A stretch of DNA of 64,000 nt from Silene latifolia (GCF_048544455.1 NC_133530.1:16979748-17043747); one strand, 5' to 3'; shown: positions 1 to 13,332, counted from the stretch's first letter. Numbers and translations are program-made. Notes: a model not told the origin generated them from the letters alone.

Positions 1-477
1 AACATGGAGATTTCTAATGTGTGGTCAGAGTTTTATTCTACAATGGCTATTGCAAAAACTCTTTCTGTAGATCGAATTAAAGAGTTAGCTGCAAATTTGA
101 AGGCTTTTAGAGAGGAAGTCAGTCCTGCATCATCAGAGGTATTATCCAAGGAGAAAGAGATAGAGCAATTGTTGGGCTTCACAAATTCTTCAGAAGTTAC
201 AATCTTACCACCAAAAATATCAAATAACAAGGGCAGCGGGAAAAGGCTTTTGTCTACCAGGAAGGAGGCTATTGCGAAATCACAGAAGCCCAAAAGACTG
301 TGCGCCTGCTGCAAAGAAATGGTGAACCATGACAAACGCAATTGTCCTAAAAAGGATATATATTCGGTATTCTCTCTTTTTTTGTTTTCCTCGTTACATA
401 TCGTTTGAATTTTGTTTTACTAAGCATCATTTACTTGTTTTTATTTTAAACAGGACACTTCTGAAGAGGATGTTTGA
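1..477 (+). CDS. FAR1-like MULE transposase, C-terminal exons (partial)
   Basis: Only the C-terminal part is inside the window. The first visible exon runs to 366 and the last is 454-477, joined across an 87-bp intron (donor gtattc, acceptor aaacag). The joined end reads CPKKDIYSDTSEEDV followed by TGA. A zinc knuckle of the form CACCKEMVNHDKRNC (Cys-Cys-His-Cys) is present, as in the tail of FAR1/FHY3-related transposases. The catalytic and SWIM regions would lie upstream of the window. In the mirrored copy R, a 1-nt deletion just before this point breaks the frame; here the frame is open, so this copy preserves the better tail. Convergent with the Ulp1-like gene at 1503-7038. Confidence 0.75.
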
Positions 478-714
478 GTCTTGGTGATGCAGCAGCATGG
501 ACATTAAGTCAATTCCATTTTAGACATTACTTTACTTTTTTGGTTTTTTGAGATAAGAACATTTACACAGTTTATGTAATTGTTTTAGACATGGTTACTT
601 CAATAAAAAAAGTAGAACATTTACGCAGATTTCTGATTTTGCAATAATTTTGTTGCCAACAAGTTATACTTATATTACAAACGTCATCTTGTTTCACAAG
701 AATAACACCATTTT

Positions 715-1330
715 CCTTTAACTGTAACATCGGCACACTATTACTGTAACAAAATTACTTGAACGGGTTAGTTACTTACAGTGTAACATCAAAACCTTGT
801 TACTATAACATGTCAATATAATCACTGTCACAACGTGATCTTGTTTCACCATTAACACCATTTTCCTTAAACTATATAACACCAGCACATTATTACTTTC
901 AGTGTAACATCATAAACTTGTTAATATAACATGTCATTATTGTCACTGTCACAACGTGATCTTGTTTCACCATTAACACCATTTTCCTTAAACTATATAA
1001 CACCAAAGACATTATTACTTTCAGTGTAACATCATAAACTTGTTAATATAACATGTCATTATTGTCACTGTCACAACGTGATCTTGTTTCACCATTAACA
1101 CCATTTTCCTTAAACTATATAACACCAGCACATTATTACTTTCAGTGTAACATCATAAACTTGTTAATATAACATGTCATTATTGTCACTGTCACAACGT
1201 GATCTTGTTTCACCATTAACACCATTTTCCTTAAACTATATAACATCAACACATTATTACTTTCAGTGTAACATCAAAAACTTGTTACTATAACATGTCA
1301 TTATAGTCACTGTCACAACGGCTATTTCAT
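715..1330. repeat. ~121-bp tandem repeat between the two MULE genes
   Basis: The phrase acgtgatcttgtttcacc recurs at 833, 954, 1076 and 1197, a period of 121-122 bp. About four copies lie in the intergenic stretch 478-1502. Each unit holds several gtaac/gttat motifs. The mirrored array is at 19620-20160 in copy R. I see no gene in 478-1502. Confidence 0.85.
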
Positions 1331-1502
1331 TTTTGGCAAATTTCATTTTCAATTATCTTGTTTTCACAATAACATCATTGTTCACCACTGTAACATCAGG
1401 ACATAATTACAGTAACAAACCATGTTAACAACCATAATAAACTGTTACTCGTCTTTACATGTCTTAACTACTTCACTACCATTTCTCCTTCTAACATAAA
1501 CT

Positions 1503-4500
1503 TCATTTCTTTGCAGCATTTCCTTGTACTGGCTGTTTTTTCTTGGGATAACCTTCTCTCCTTGCTACCTGTTTTCGCCTCCTCCCATACGTAGCAAATG
1601 TGTGTTGTGAACTTTGCCATCCTTTGCATTTTCATTTTCGTTCCTACATTAATTAGAAAATTGTGATTATTGAAATGTATTAATCCATTCAAAATACATT
1701 TTATTCTGTAGATATAAGAAATTACCCAAGTTGTTTCACTATCGGCCTTGTATGTAAGACAGGCATCTCGGTTAGGACAGTGTTTGCAGCAGCAGTTTCA
1801 CCTTCACTCTTTTTCTTCTCATTCAAAGTATCCCTTCTACGCTTAATCTCAGGCCAGAGTTCTGCTTTTTTACTTGTAAATGCCTCAACTTTCTTGATCA
1901 CTTCAGCTCGTTTCTTATTTATATCTGCCAAGACCAATGAGGCTGCCATTTCAGTACAAAATATGCGCCTCGTAATCTTTTCGCAACTCGATGCATACGG
2001 TTCACCCTCATACGCAATCATGTGCATCATTAAAAAGCATCCCGATTCCTCATCAGTGACATCAGGTGACCGCCATGGCAATTTTGTCTCATTGATCATG
2101 AATCCTGCTATCTCCTCTGCGCCTTTCACTCCTTTCATTTCCAAATAGTCACTCAATACACCAGCCTGCACACAAAGGTCACACAACGCATATTTAACTA
2201 GTATTTTTAAGAAGTCAGAAAGTGTTGTGTAAAAGGGGAGATAGTCTACAGTTACATACCACAACTCTTGCAATATTGTAAACTTTGCTCTTTTTCCATG
2301 ATTTATGTATCAGGCAGTCGAGCACTTCAATTATCTTCTTTGACATATTGATACATATACAAAAGTAGTGGTTTTCAGAAACTATTGGTATGAAAATCGA
2401 TTCAAAGATTGATGTTGCATCTTTGCGTTATCGTCTATAAAACCGATTCCAACAATCATACACACTATTGGCCTGTGTGTCAACCTGTGTACCGTTGGCT
2501 TCTCTTTCAACCAGTGCATTGACTTCCTCCTAACATAAGAATAATAAAAGTCATCAATGCAAATTCATCCAGTGAAACAGATACATTTATTTAGTGAAAA
2601 CAGACCAAGGCATTCAATGTATCAGATTTAACCATTTAGTGTAACAGACTTATGCATTTAGTGTAACAGCCTTATGTATTTAGTGTAACAGCCTTGTACA
2701 GAACTGTAACAGAATTATTTATCTAGTGTAACAGATTTACCATGTGATTTATGCCAAAAAACATGATTGTTTTTGTTCCTTGCTCATTGTTTGCTATGTT
2801 ATTCAGCAGCATAGACCAACATTCTACCACATTTGGATTGAGATGTACTGTTGACATCAGTGTTTGTATCTCTTGTCTCTTCAAAGTCTTTGTCGCATTG
2901 TATTCCACCACGCATTCACTATTTCCAAAAATTGCAGTAAACAGATTATATATACAATTATAAACAGTTTTTAAAAAATTAAAAGCATTCATTTTTCAAT
3001 ACCTTTGATCCAATATGTAGTCATCCAGGAAGCAATAGTCAGCCACTTCTTTTCTCTTATTTAAAATTAAAGAGAACAAGCTTTTATTATTTCGCATAAA
3101 TCTTGCCACCACTTCAGCTTTAGGTTCTGGTTCTCCACAGTATAATGTGCATCCAATGCCATCTGATGTCCCATTTTTACGACTACCCAATACTGATATA
3201 GGGGTCTTCAAATAGTCATCATAGTTTTGCTGTATTTTTGCTGATGGTGTTGACCATGCAACCTCTTCTTCTTTTCCTGTTTTCCAGCACACATGGTCAA
3301 TTCTTTAAATATATATGGTAGACTATGCAAAATACTATTAATAAAGAGGTTTAGTATCTACTTACTTCTTGCTTCTTCTTCAGCCGCTTTCCTACGCTGC
3401 TCAACAAGGACTGGCAGCAAACTCTCTCTTTCATTCTTTATTTCTTCACACTTTTCCAGCAGTTTATCTCTTGTACTGTTAATCTCACTCATAACAAGTA
3501 TCGCCAATAACTCTGCGCGATATAGAATCCTCGATGTTGCATTGCCAAGGTCACAATCGAAAAGCTCGCCTATGTAAAACAACATGTGAAACATCAAAAA
3601 CACTCCACAGTCCACATTGTCATACAATTCCTTACACTTCCACTTGAACAACACGTTTCTCATTTCAAAACTTTGAACCATTTGCCCCTTTTGAACACCA
3701 TTTTCAACAAGAAATGTTCCAAACATGTGAGCCTGCAAAACAACAGTAGAAATTAAGTGATTTCATCTGAATGTGCACAAAATAGATTAATTTGTATTAC
3801 AAAGGGTCTAGCATCCGTACTGTTATATTCGCCATGTCGACATATTCATTTTCGGTAAAGATCCCTTCATACTCTCTATTGTCTAAGTAGTCAATCTTCT
3901 TGTCAATGAAATTTATACAAGCACAAAAGAAGTGCTTCTTAAATATCATTGGAATGAATATCTAGCAACACATCAAGAAACAAAATATTTTAGATTATGC
4001 AGTAGTACATAATTAATACTGCGTGTTTTGAAAAAGTTTTAAACTGTTTCTCTTACCATGTCGGCGTCCAAATTCAATTTGTTTTTGCAACAATTTCCCC
4101 ATCCTCTCCATGCATTGAATAATTCTGTCACATATCCTGCTCTTTTCCCATCAATTTCCTTATCCTCATCTTCTGTTTGTAGTACTTTAAGGATTTGTTC
4201 CTGAAAAATTGCATTGTAACATATGTTTGCCAATATAACATACTCTAACAATTAGTATAACAGATATAGCCCTTAGAGTAACATACCATATGATTAATAC
4301 CAAAGTATATTCTGGAGGGTTCATCAGTCAATATTTTCCTTACAATGAGTTCATTAAGCATAATTGACCAACATTCTATTATTGATGTTGTTATCAGCTC
4401 ATCGGCCATCATACTTTTTGCATCATCCTTTGACAGGAAGTGGAGTATTCCATATGTTGCAAGCCTTTCACTATTTAAACAAAAACAGTGTTATTTTATT

Positions 4501-7038
4501 AAAATTCTAATAATGTAAATATGTAAGAAATAGAAATGTGTACTTACTCATTGACGTAGTTGTGGTCCATTAGATAACAATAGTCTACTACCTCCTTCCT
4601 CAGTCGAAGCATAGGTCTCATTATGTCACTGTTTTCAATCATGTACTCTGACAACAGTACAGTCTCGTCGTCTGCATCAAAACAGTTGAGTAAACATCCG
4701 AAATCATAATCTACTAAATCCATGCATTTTTCTTCTCTGTTTGTGTGTAGTAGATATGAATGTTTATCAGTTGCTCTGTCTTCCACGTCATCTGACAGTT
4801 CATTTTCTGGTTCATCCTTGTCACTGACCAGTGGACTTTGTGTATTGTCTTTGTTCTGAGTACCAGGTTCTGACACGTAACTGAAATCACTGCTGTTCGT
4901 ATTCTGTGATGTTGGCAAGTCCTCTTTGTTTGTTCTTATGTCGTCCAACGTTTCTTTATCCTTTGCATTTGTAACGTCATTGTTCAGTATGATGTCATCC
5001 AAGTTATTATCAATATTATCGTGATTCTCGCTCCCCGTTCCACCGTTGTGTTCTTCACTATCCATTGACTTGTTGAATACATTTACCAATTCTTCATACT
5101 CTTCAAAAGAAGGTATATCAAGGCTTTTTGCATGCTTCGTTCTCTTCACCAGCTCATCCATATAAGCATGGTATACAGGATTGTTGTACAGTTGCTGAGT
5201 TGCTGTTTGAGTAACTTGTGTTGCCGATGCTGCATTCCTTGTCTCAGGAATATTTGAACCTGCCGGTGCCCGTACTTTTTCCTTGAACATCCTCATACGT
5301 TCAACATTCCTTGCATGGAAAAGATCAGAATCCCTTTTCATCTCAAGGAAAAGCAAATGAATGTCCTGTTACATAATCCTCATATTAACATCATTTTGCT
5401 CTTACTATAACATCATCATAATGTTCTTGTTACATCATAATCAAACAATGTGATTTAGTATGCTATTACTATAAGTTGATAAACATTAAAAATTTAATTT
5501 AAAATAACTTACATCAATGGCCTTCTTCTTTAGCTGTTCGTCTGATTCAATCCCAGGAGGCAGCTCCATTGCTACATAAACTTTTCCCCTTTCTAAGACA
5601 GATCCCCGACTTCCATCCTTTTTTACTTTTTTTTCAGCATCATTTTCATGTGCTTGGAGGCATATTGGATAATTTGTCTTTGTTACGGTTCCATCTCCCA
5701 AGTATCCTACACTTTTCTCATCAGATACTCTTTTCTTGAGCTTTGCGTCTGTCCAATGCTGAATCAAGGGAAGTTCAGTGGGCTGTACTTCTCCTCTAAA
5801 CTCTATTCTGTGCATGTATGCTAGCATGAGGAACATAGTGCACCCGCAGAGTGTCTTGTTACCACCTTTAAATTCTTCCACTCCTTTAACCAATTTATCA
5901 AATACATACTTGCACCAATTCATATTTTTGATTTCTTCAACATCTTGTACAGCGTTCAGCGATCGAAATCAAGTATATGACTTGTAGTCGGTGCTAAGAA
6001 GGTGCACAAACTATAAAGCACAAACACCCGTTTGAAGTCATCTCCATTGTCATTTGTTTCTTTTAATGTCTCGATAGGTGGTTTATCTTGATCATTTCCG
6101 TAGTGCCTCCTAATCCAAACCTGGTACGCCACTCTTCCTTGAGGTTCTTTCGCCGACGCTTTACAACGCCAATTTGTAAATTCAACTACTTTACCTCCCC
6201 TAGGTAACATGAAAAAGTCATGTACATCGTCCATCGTCAGAATAAACTCCTTGGTTCTTGAAGCTTTGAACAGAAAGCTGTTTTGATTGAATGCATCTAT
6301 CACCCATTTTAATATTCCCTTTGGAAATTCAGTTATTTTCAATTCTAACAGGCCCCCAAACCCAATGTCTTTAACTGCTTGCTTCTGCTCATCTGTGAGC
6401 TTGTTAATAATGTCGACCAAAGTTGTCGATCGACATTTAACTACGAATTCCACAGGCCTGTAATGTAAATATTATATGTTATAGTAAAGTGATACAGCAA
6501 CAACATTAAAAACATTTACTAATTGAAGGGAACAAATATTTAACAATGTAAACAATCTTAGGCAACAAATTTATTTACTGTAACATACATATTGGACAAC
6601 AGTAACAGCAGTTTAAAAACTGTTCCAGATTAAATTTCATAACAGTTTAAACGTCATAATAAGTAACTATAACAATCATATTTAGTTATTATAACATACA
6701 TATTCAATTACTATAACATGTAGAAACATGAGTGTACCATGTCAAAAAATATCACCAATAGTTCCTCATTATAACATACATTCTCAGTTACTATAACAGA
6801 AGGTAAAATAAGTTAACAGAAACACTACATACTTTTGTTTCCTTTTAGGCTTTTCTGCATTTTCAACAATGTCGTGATTCGCACTGGTTTTTTCTAATTC
6901 TTTATCGATATTTTTCTTCAGTGTCAGTTTCAATTTCTTCCTACTAGCAGTTGGATCTTCTTCGCCTACTTCCTTGTTTTTTCGTTTCCCCTTCTTTGTT
7001 TTAGGACTTGAATCTGCTTCTTTACTTTTTTTCGCCAT
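1503..7038 (-). CDS. Ulp1-like (C48) double-module gene carried by MULE copy L
   Basis: I read 12 exons with GT-AG borders: 7038-6833, 6457-5513, 5365-4548, 4470-4287, 4200-4057, 3961-3821, 3732-3366, 3276-3003, 2918-2741, 2529-2260, 2165-1726, 1643-1503. An intact product would be about 1370 residues: a Lys-rich N terminus; a FVVKCRS...DDVHDFFMLPRGG region (~75-160) typical of plant transposon Ulp1 proteins; an acidic linker; then Ulp1 module 1 with His ~775 (KKHFF), Asp ~793 (DYLDN) and Cys ~855 (DCGVF). Module 2 has His ~1140 (ENHYF) and Asp ~1157 (EVLDC), but Ser replaces Cys at ~1217 (EESGCF). The C-terminal tail is basic. Ulp1 proteases cleave SUMO-type conjugates; activity here is inferred. 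Defects: a net 1-nt deletion near 5965, an in-frame TAA at 2430-2428, and a 1-nt deletion in the last exon. This is the better preserved of the two copies. Confidence 0.8.
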
Positions 7039-7589
7039 GTCCTTCTACTATTCCTGCATTTTAAACTAAAATCAATAAATAACCTAAACAATAATAAGTA
7101 ACTATAACATTGCTAAAATTAATCCGTTAAACTCGCATATTATCGCCCTTTGTAACATACGAACATCAATAAATAACTTAAATCAATTGATATAGGTCAG
7201 TTACCTTCAAAAACACATCATAATCCTAAAATTAATAACATAAATCGTAATTACATAATGAAAAATATAGTTAAAGCTTGAATTTACCTATATCCGTTGA
7301 TTATTGTTCTTGAATTTAGCAGCAACTGGTAATAAATTTGTGTGATAGTTATCTTGTTGTTTTTGCGTTGTTATTTTGGGGATAAAACGGTTGCGAGTGT
7401 AATGAAGAGGAGAGAGAAAAAAAATCTAAATTTTGAAACCAGGCGTGATAATTTTGGGGTTTTGTTCATCCGTTAAAACTGACGTGTCACATGCAACGTG
7501 TCATGATCCTGTGCTTCCATTGTCTTTGATCGGACGGTCTGAAATGGTAGGACGGACTCATTTAAAACCCTAGACTCACCGGATCCTTG

Positions 7590-7592
<3 letters not shown>
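7039..7592. repeat. Ulp1-side terminus and TIR of MULE copy L
   Basis: This is the noncoding leader between the Ulp1-like start codon and the (TA)n tract. The outer ~65 bp (about 7525-7592) matches, in reverse complement, the start of copy R at 13330, including ggatccggtgagtctaggg and gagtccgtcctacca. The stretch probably also carries the promoter of the Ulp1-like gene, but I see no defined promoter element. Confidence 0.75.

Positions 7593-7632
<40 letters not shown>
7593..7632. repeat. (TA)n microsatellite 1
   Basis: Perfect TA dinucleotide tract, 40 bp, between MULE copy L and the inner non-coding element. It is probably the target sequence of insertion. Confidence 0.95.
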
Positions 7633-7635
<3 letters not shown>

Positions 7636-10600
7636 TGCATCAAGTGAGTCTAGGTATCTTAGGTGAGTCTAGCATTTTAATCTCATCCATTAGATCTACT
7701 CCTAATCAACGGCTGAGATTAAATCTCAGAAATTAAAACTAACCTACATAAACCTCAGTTTCACGCTTCTATCCTCATAATTCAATATCACTTTCTCTCT
7801 CTTTATTTATTCTCTCTCTACGAATTCCCCTCTTTTCCCTATCTTCGTTCTCCTGTAAAACAAATATCCCAAATATACAAACCTAATTTTAATTTTCAAT
7901 ACTGGAATCAATTAATTCAAGAATTCAATCAACTCCTGTCATACGATTCAATTTATTCAACTTAATTTTGATTTTCAATTTGATTTCCAATTTCCTCCGC
8001 TTATTCGATTCCTTTTCTCCATGTGTTTTTCGATTTATCGTTGCTACTATAGATGCGATTCTACAGACACCAACATGCGCAGTAATTTCATTGATCCTTT
8101 GTCTTTCAGTTAAATTGATGTCGATTTACAGTTTTTAACGATGATTTTTTTTCCTCCTATTTAAATTTTCAGTTATCACTAATTTAATTCAAGCAACGAC
8201 ATTAATTTCTGATTTCATTCATCAATTGATTTTCGGATCTCAAACATTTAGCTTATCCTTCAGGTGAATCATCTTCACTATTTCTTCATGTTTAGTTTCC
8301 TCTTGATTTTCCTATGTATTTTTTATTTTCTCAACGATTTTTCATCTCAAGTAAACACCTGGATGTTAAACCCTAGTTTTCGTGTGTTTTAGAGTTCATG
8401 AACATAGTATTTTACGCCACTATTATGATTCGATTTTAATTCCAGATTTGTTGACTTTTAATTGATGTGTGTTGGATCTTTAATTAGAATGCAAACGAAA
8501 AAAAGAAATTTAAGATTGATAATAGAATTTTTGTGGTTGATTAAATTGAATATTTAATTTTCTAGATCTCGTGGTTAACTAGAGCATGATTCTAATTCCA
8601 TTTTTGTTGACTTTTAATTGATGTTTCGTGTTATAACACCATCTTCACATTGTTTACGGTCTACTATATGTGTTTTTAATGTTTGTCAAAAAATTAGGAT
8701 TATGACATAGTAAAATTTATAACTGGATTTGTTTTCATGAAAATTGTGATAACTGTAGGAATTATATTAGGTTTCGTAAAATAATCGACGATGTTATCAG
8801 AATAAAGCGTTACTATAACATTAAAATTGCGAACAAAGTGAACTTGAAATAATTGTAATACGGTGTTATTGTGTGAGTGTGTTACAAGAATAAATGAAAC
8901 GTGTTCTAATATCTTTATAATTGTATAATGTTATATTTAGCACCTTCTTTTGATGAAGTTGTTTCATTATAATGTTATCATTTATTATCGATAAACATTA
9001 GAAAAGTGATTTGTTGTTTCAGTGCTTGCATCTATGCCATATAAAAAAGAGTAGCCCCTGATTTTTAGGTTTTTTTTCTAGATCTACACCTTTATAGTTG
9101 CTTTTAAATTTTTATTCAATTACAGCAACTCGATTTGGTTATTGAATTTTTAATTTTCGTAATTGATGTTCAACTTATAATTTTTACGATACGTTTTTTT
9201 TTCCATCGGATTTTATGTTCATTAGTTGTATGGATCGTAAGAATATGTGTACAGATAATTTTGTTACTCCTTTGCATCTGAGTTTTTTTTTGTTTGGCGA
9301 TTTTCTTTTTATTTCATCAATTTCATACGATGTTGATATTTTATTGTCACATTGTTACAGTAATACTAGGTCTCCATAACAGTAAAACATAACTTGTTTT
9401 TCAATATTTGACAGAACAATAACATTGTTATTCTTAATACTGAGTCTTTCATAATAATAGAAATATAGTTTTATATTAATCGTTGTCAATGTTTTTCATG
9501 CTCGTGAGGTGAATCAATTTACCAAGGATTGATTTGTTATATCATATTTATACCGAAGAAGGAGCTGTAATATTAGTGAATTCGATGAGGCTCATAATCA
9601 TCGGTCATCCTCTGTTAATGATCAAGACCTCCAACAGTTTGAGTGATTTTTTCTTCTTTTCATAAGCGATTTTTGCGGACCACCATTCAAAAGTTTACAT
9701 CGACGCTACAAAGAGGTTCAACATAATGGAGTTTACGAGCTTTTAATGTTTCGTTTGTAATACAATAACAACTTTCATTCATGTATTTATTTTTCATAAG
9801 CAAGGCTGATTATTATTATAGTAACATTTTTGTTGTTGCATAATTTATTTATCAAGGTAACATTGGACAATATTAAGAGAAATATTATTTAGTTCGGTAC
9901 ATTAACACTTATACAACTAATCCTGATCATGCTACTTTAAAGTGATAATGTTATCGTAACATCTTTTAATTTACTTCATCAAAGGGAGATCAATGTTACA
10001 AGAATACGATTCATCGTAAGAAATTATTACAAGAATACGAGAACAACGATAGAGTAATAATTATCTTGTTCATTTACTATATAACAGAGTGTATAGATTA
10101 ATTTAAAAATGTGAAGGTAGAGATTAGTCTTTAATTATTATTGTATTAGTATTATCGTAACATCATTACGGTGACGCTACTACAATATTTTCATTATTGT
10201 AACATAATTGATTCATGAAAGTAATATCAGAACAATATTTAAGTTTCAACTTGAATTCATTTCAATGACAAAAGGCAAGGTTAACATGTTACATAATACC
10301 ACAAAACACCAATATTAAAGTTTACATCATAATCCCACGCCAAAATCTCACAACAATGTTAAAAGTCTATACTAGCATTTCAACTTCAATAACGTTGTCA
10401 TCTTCACGTATATCTTCATGTCGGTGTCTTACTCTTTGTTTGTATGTGCCATCTTTTTGCGCAACTCGAATTTTTGTGTTGCTTAATCAAACTTTCTTCT
10501 TGAATTTCTGAAATTTAAAACAAAGACATTTGACCATTATTAGTGTTCAACATCACTCTTTTGAGTTTATAACAATGCTATACCATTAAATTTAATTGAA

Positions 10601-13290
10601 CAAAAGCACACAATATTATTTTATGATGTTACAACATCCAATATATAATGTTATAATAATATTGCAAGTTCGATTAAAAAAATATTGACCTTTGCTCAAT
10701 AATAACTGCATTATCTTGTGTAGTAATAATGTTACAGTATCAATGTTCAATGTTACGTATGTCAATGTTATCAGAACAATGTTACGAAAGAATAATGATC
10801 TTGTAACATGCGTCAAATATCTTATGAAAATTTAATCCCCAAATTTACCCCAATTTTCTTGAAATCAAGTCCAGTTATACTTTTGCAAAATCACCATACA
10901 ATAATGTGATGCAGTAATATTCTTACAGTAACAATATTACAGTAACAATATTACAGTAACATGTGTTGAAAATTTTACAAAAGCTAATTTAATCGCGACA
11001 GTTTCCGCTCAATTTCATGAAAATAAATCCAGTTATGAATTTCATAATGTCGTAACCCTAGCTTTTTGACAAATACTATGAATACATAGAATCGATAAAT
11101 AAGAATATAAAAATGATATTATAAAACTATTTAACAATCCACAAAATCACACATTAATACATAATTCAACCGTAAATTAAAAACCACAAATTAAAACTAC
11201 TGCACAATTTCATCAGGTCATAACCCTAATTTTTGCACAAACACTATGAACAATACAATCAAAGTTAATAGTATGAACAATCGACAACAACAATATGAAC
11301 ACATACAAATTAGGACTAAAAATCAATTAATCACTTTAAGCACAACACTAACCCTAATTTTTTTGTTGAAAACGAAAATCAAAATTGAACAGAAATCAGT
11401 TGACAAATTCTTCATATCAATCAAGAAAAACATTCGATAAGATCAATCACAACAAAAATTTTTTAAAAAAAATTGTGGAAAGAGCGCGATTTATACCTTT
11501 CTTGAAATATCTTATGAACAACAATGTTACAAAGAATAATGATATCAGAATATGCGTCAAATATCTTATGAAAATTTAATCCCCAAATTTACCCCAATTT
11601 TCTTGAAATCAAGTCCAGTTATACTTTTGCAAAATCACCATACAATAATGTGATGCAAGAATATTGTTCTGAAAGAACAATATTACAAAGAACATGTGTT
11701 GAAAATTTTACAAAAGCTAATTTAATCGCGACAGTTTCCGCTCAATTTCATGAAAATAAATCCAGTTATGAATTTCATAATGTCGTAACCCTAGCTTTTT
11801 GACAAATACTATGAATACATAGAATCGACAGCGAAGAATATAAAAATGATATTATAAAACTATTTAACAATCCACAAAATCACACATTAATACATAATTC
11901 AACCGTAAATTAAAAACCACAAATTTAAACTACTGCACAATTTCATCAGGTCATAACCCTAATTTTTGCACAAACACTATGAACAATACAATCAAAGTTA
12001 ATAGTATGAACAATCGACAACAACAATATGAACACATACAAATTAGGACTAAAAATCAATTAATCACTTTAAGCACAACACTAACCCTAATTTTTTTGTT
12101 GAAAACGAAAATCAAAATTGAACAGAAATCAGTTGACAAATTCTTCATATCAATCAAGAACAACATTCGATAAGATCAATCACAACAAAAAATTTTTAAA
12201 AAAAATTGTGGAAAGAGCGCGATTTATACCTTTCTTGAAATATCTTATGAACAACAATGTTACAGTAACAATGATACTGTAACATGCGTCAAATATCTTA
12301 TGAAAATTTAATCCCCAAATTTACCCCAATTTTCTTGAAATCAAGTCCAGTTATACTTTTGCAAAATCACCATACAATAATGTGATGCAGTAATATTGTT
12401 ACAGTAACAATATTACAGTAACATGTGTTGAAAATTTTACAAAAGCTAATTTAATCGCGACAGTTTCCGCTCAATTTCATGAAAATAAATCCAGTTATGA
12501 ATTTCATAATGTCGTAACCCTAGCTTTTTGACAAATACTATGAATACATAGAATCGACAGCGAAGAATATAAAAATGATATTATAAAACTATTTAACAAT
12601 CCACAAAATCACACATTAATACATAATTCAACCGTAAATTAAAAACCACAAATTAAAACTACTGCACAATTTCATCAGGTCATAACCCTAATTTTTGCAC
12701 AAACACTATGAACAATACAATCAAAGTTAATAGTATGAACAATCGACAACAACAATATGAACACATACAAATTAGGACTAAAAATCAATTAATCACTTTA
12801 AGCACAACACTAACCCTAATTTTTTTGTTGAAAACGAAAATCAAAATTGCAAATCAGTTGACAAATTCTTCATATCAATCAAGAACAACATTCGATAAGA
12901 TCAATCACAACAAAAATTTTTTAAAAACAATTGTGGAAAGAGCGCGATTTATACCTCTCCAATATGTGAGAAACGGATGTAACGGAATCTTGACTATACT
13001 TTTTTGAAGATCTTCGATTGATTGTGGTGATAATTTTACTTGATTATGGAATATTTTTTGGCAACGAGAGATGGTTGCAGTTACTAGAGAGAGAGAGAAA
13101 CAGAGAAAATATCTGAAGAGAGAGAAAATTTAAGAAAATAATAAGACTGCGATAAACAATGTTTAGGTTTTATAATTTGGTGAATGTTTAGGGGTGACGT
13201 GGTTGAACGAGGGTCATTGGATCTTGTTGATCCAATGGTCCTTATTGATATGCTAGACTCATCTAAGATGCTAGACTCATGGGATGCTCA

Positions 13291-13293
<3 letters not shown>
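7633..13293. mobile_element. Non-coding (TA)n-bounded TIR element, 5.66 kb
   Basis: Both ends carry matching inverted repeats: near 7645 gtgagtctaggtatcttagg then tgagtctagca; near 13290 (reverse complement) atgagtctagcatcttagat then gagtctagca. A ggctgagatt box follows inside the left end. The element lies exactly between two (TA)n tracts. No coding capacity: 7740-10776 is AT-rich sequence with dispersed gttac/gtaac motifs and no credible ORF, 10777-12957 is a large tandem repeat, and 12958-13190 is AT-rich with a short gagaga run. The TIR style matches the neighbouring FAR1/Ulp1 MULE, which is the probable transposase source. Confidence 0.75.
10777..12957. repeat. Three tandem copies of a ~733-bp unit
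   Basis: Copies begin with caatgttac at 10777, 11522 and 12255 (spacing 745 and 733). Landmarks such as tcatcaggtcataaccctaa and a short ORF start (MNNTIKVNS) recur once per unit. The short ORFs exist only because the unit is repeated and are not annotated as genes. Copies differ mainly at gttacagtaac-like motifs. Confidence 0.9.

Positions 13294-13329
<36 letters not shown>
13294..13329. repeat. (TA)n microsatellite 2
   Basis: Perfect TA tract, 36 bp, between the inner non-coding element and MULE copy R. Confidence 0.95.

Positions 13330-13332
<3 letters not shown>

Larger units (their letters stand above)
1..7592 (-). mobile_element. FAR1/Ulp1 MULE, copy L (partial, inverted)
   Basis: This is the inverted copy of the element at 13330-24137. 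The sequence from 1 to 7592 is the reverse complement of about 13330-20933, and the left end is cut by the window. It contains the last exons of the FAR1-like transposase (plus strand) and the whole Ulp1-like gene (minus strand). The right terminus, about 7500-7592, is a terminal inverted repeat with the paired gagtc boxes. It abuts a (TA)n tract. The two copies are very similar but differ by many 1-3 nt indels. The other terminus lies outside the window. Confidence 0.85.

Noticed and set aside
11246..13007. Three copies of a 64-99 codon ORF starting MNNTIKV
   Set aside because: They are produced by the 733-bp tandem repeat, are AT-biased and resemble no protein.
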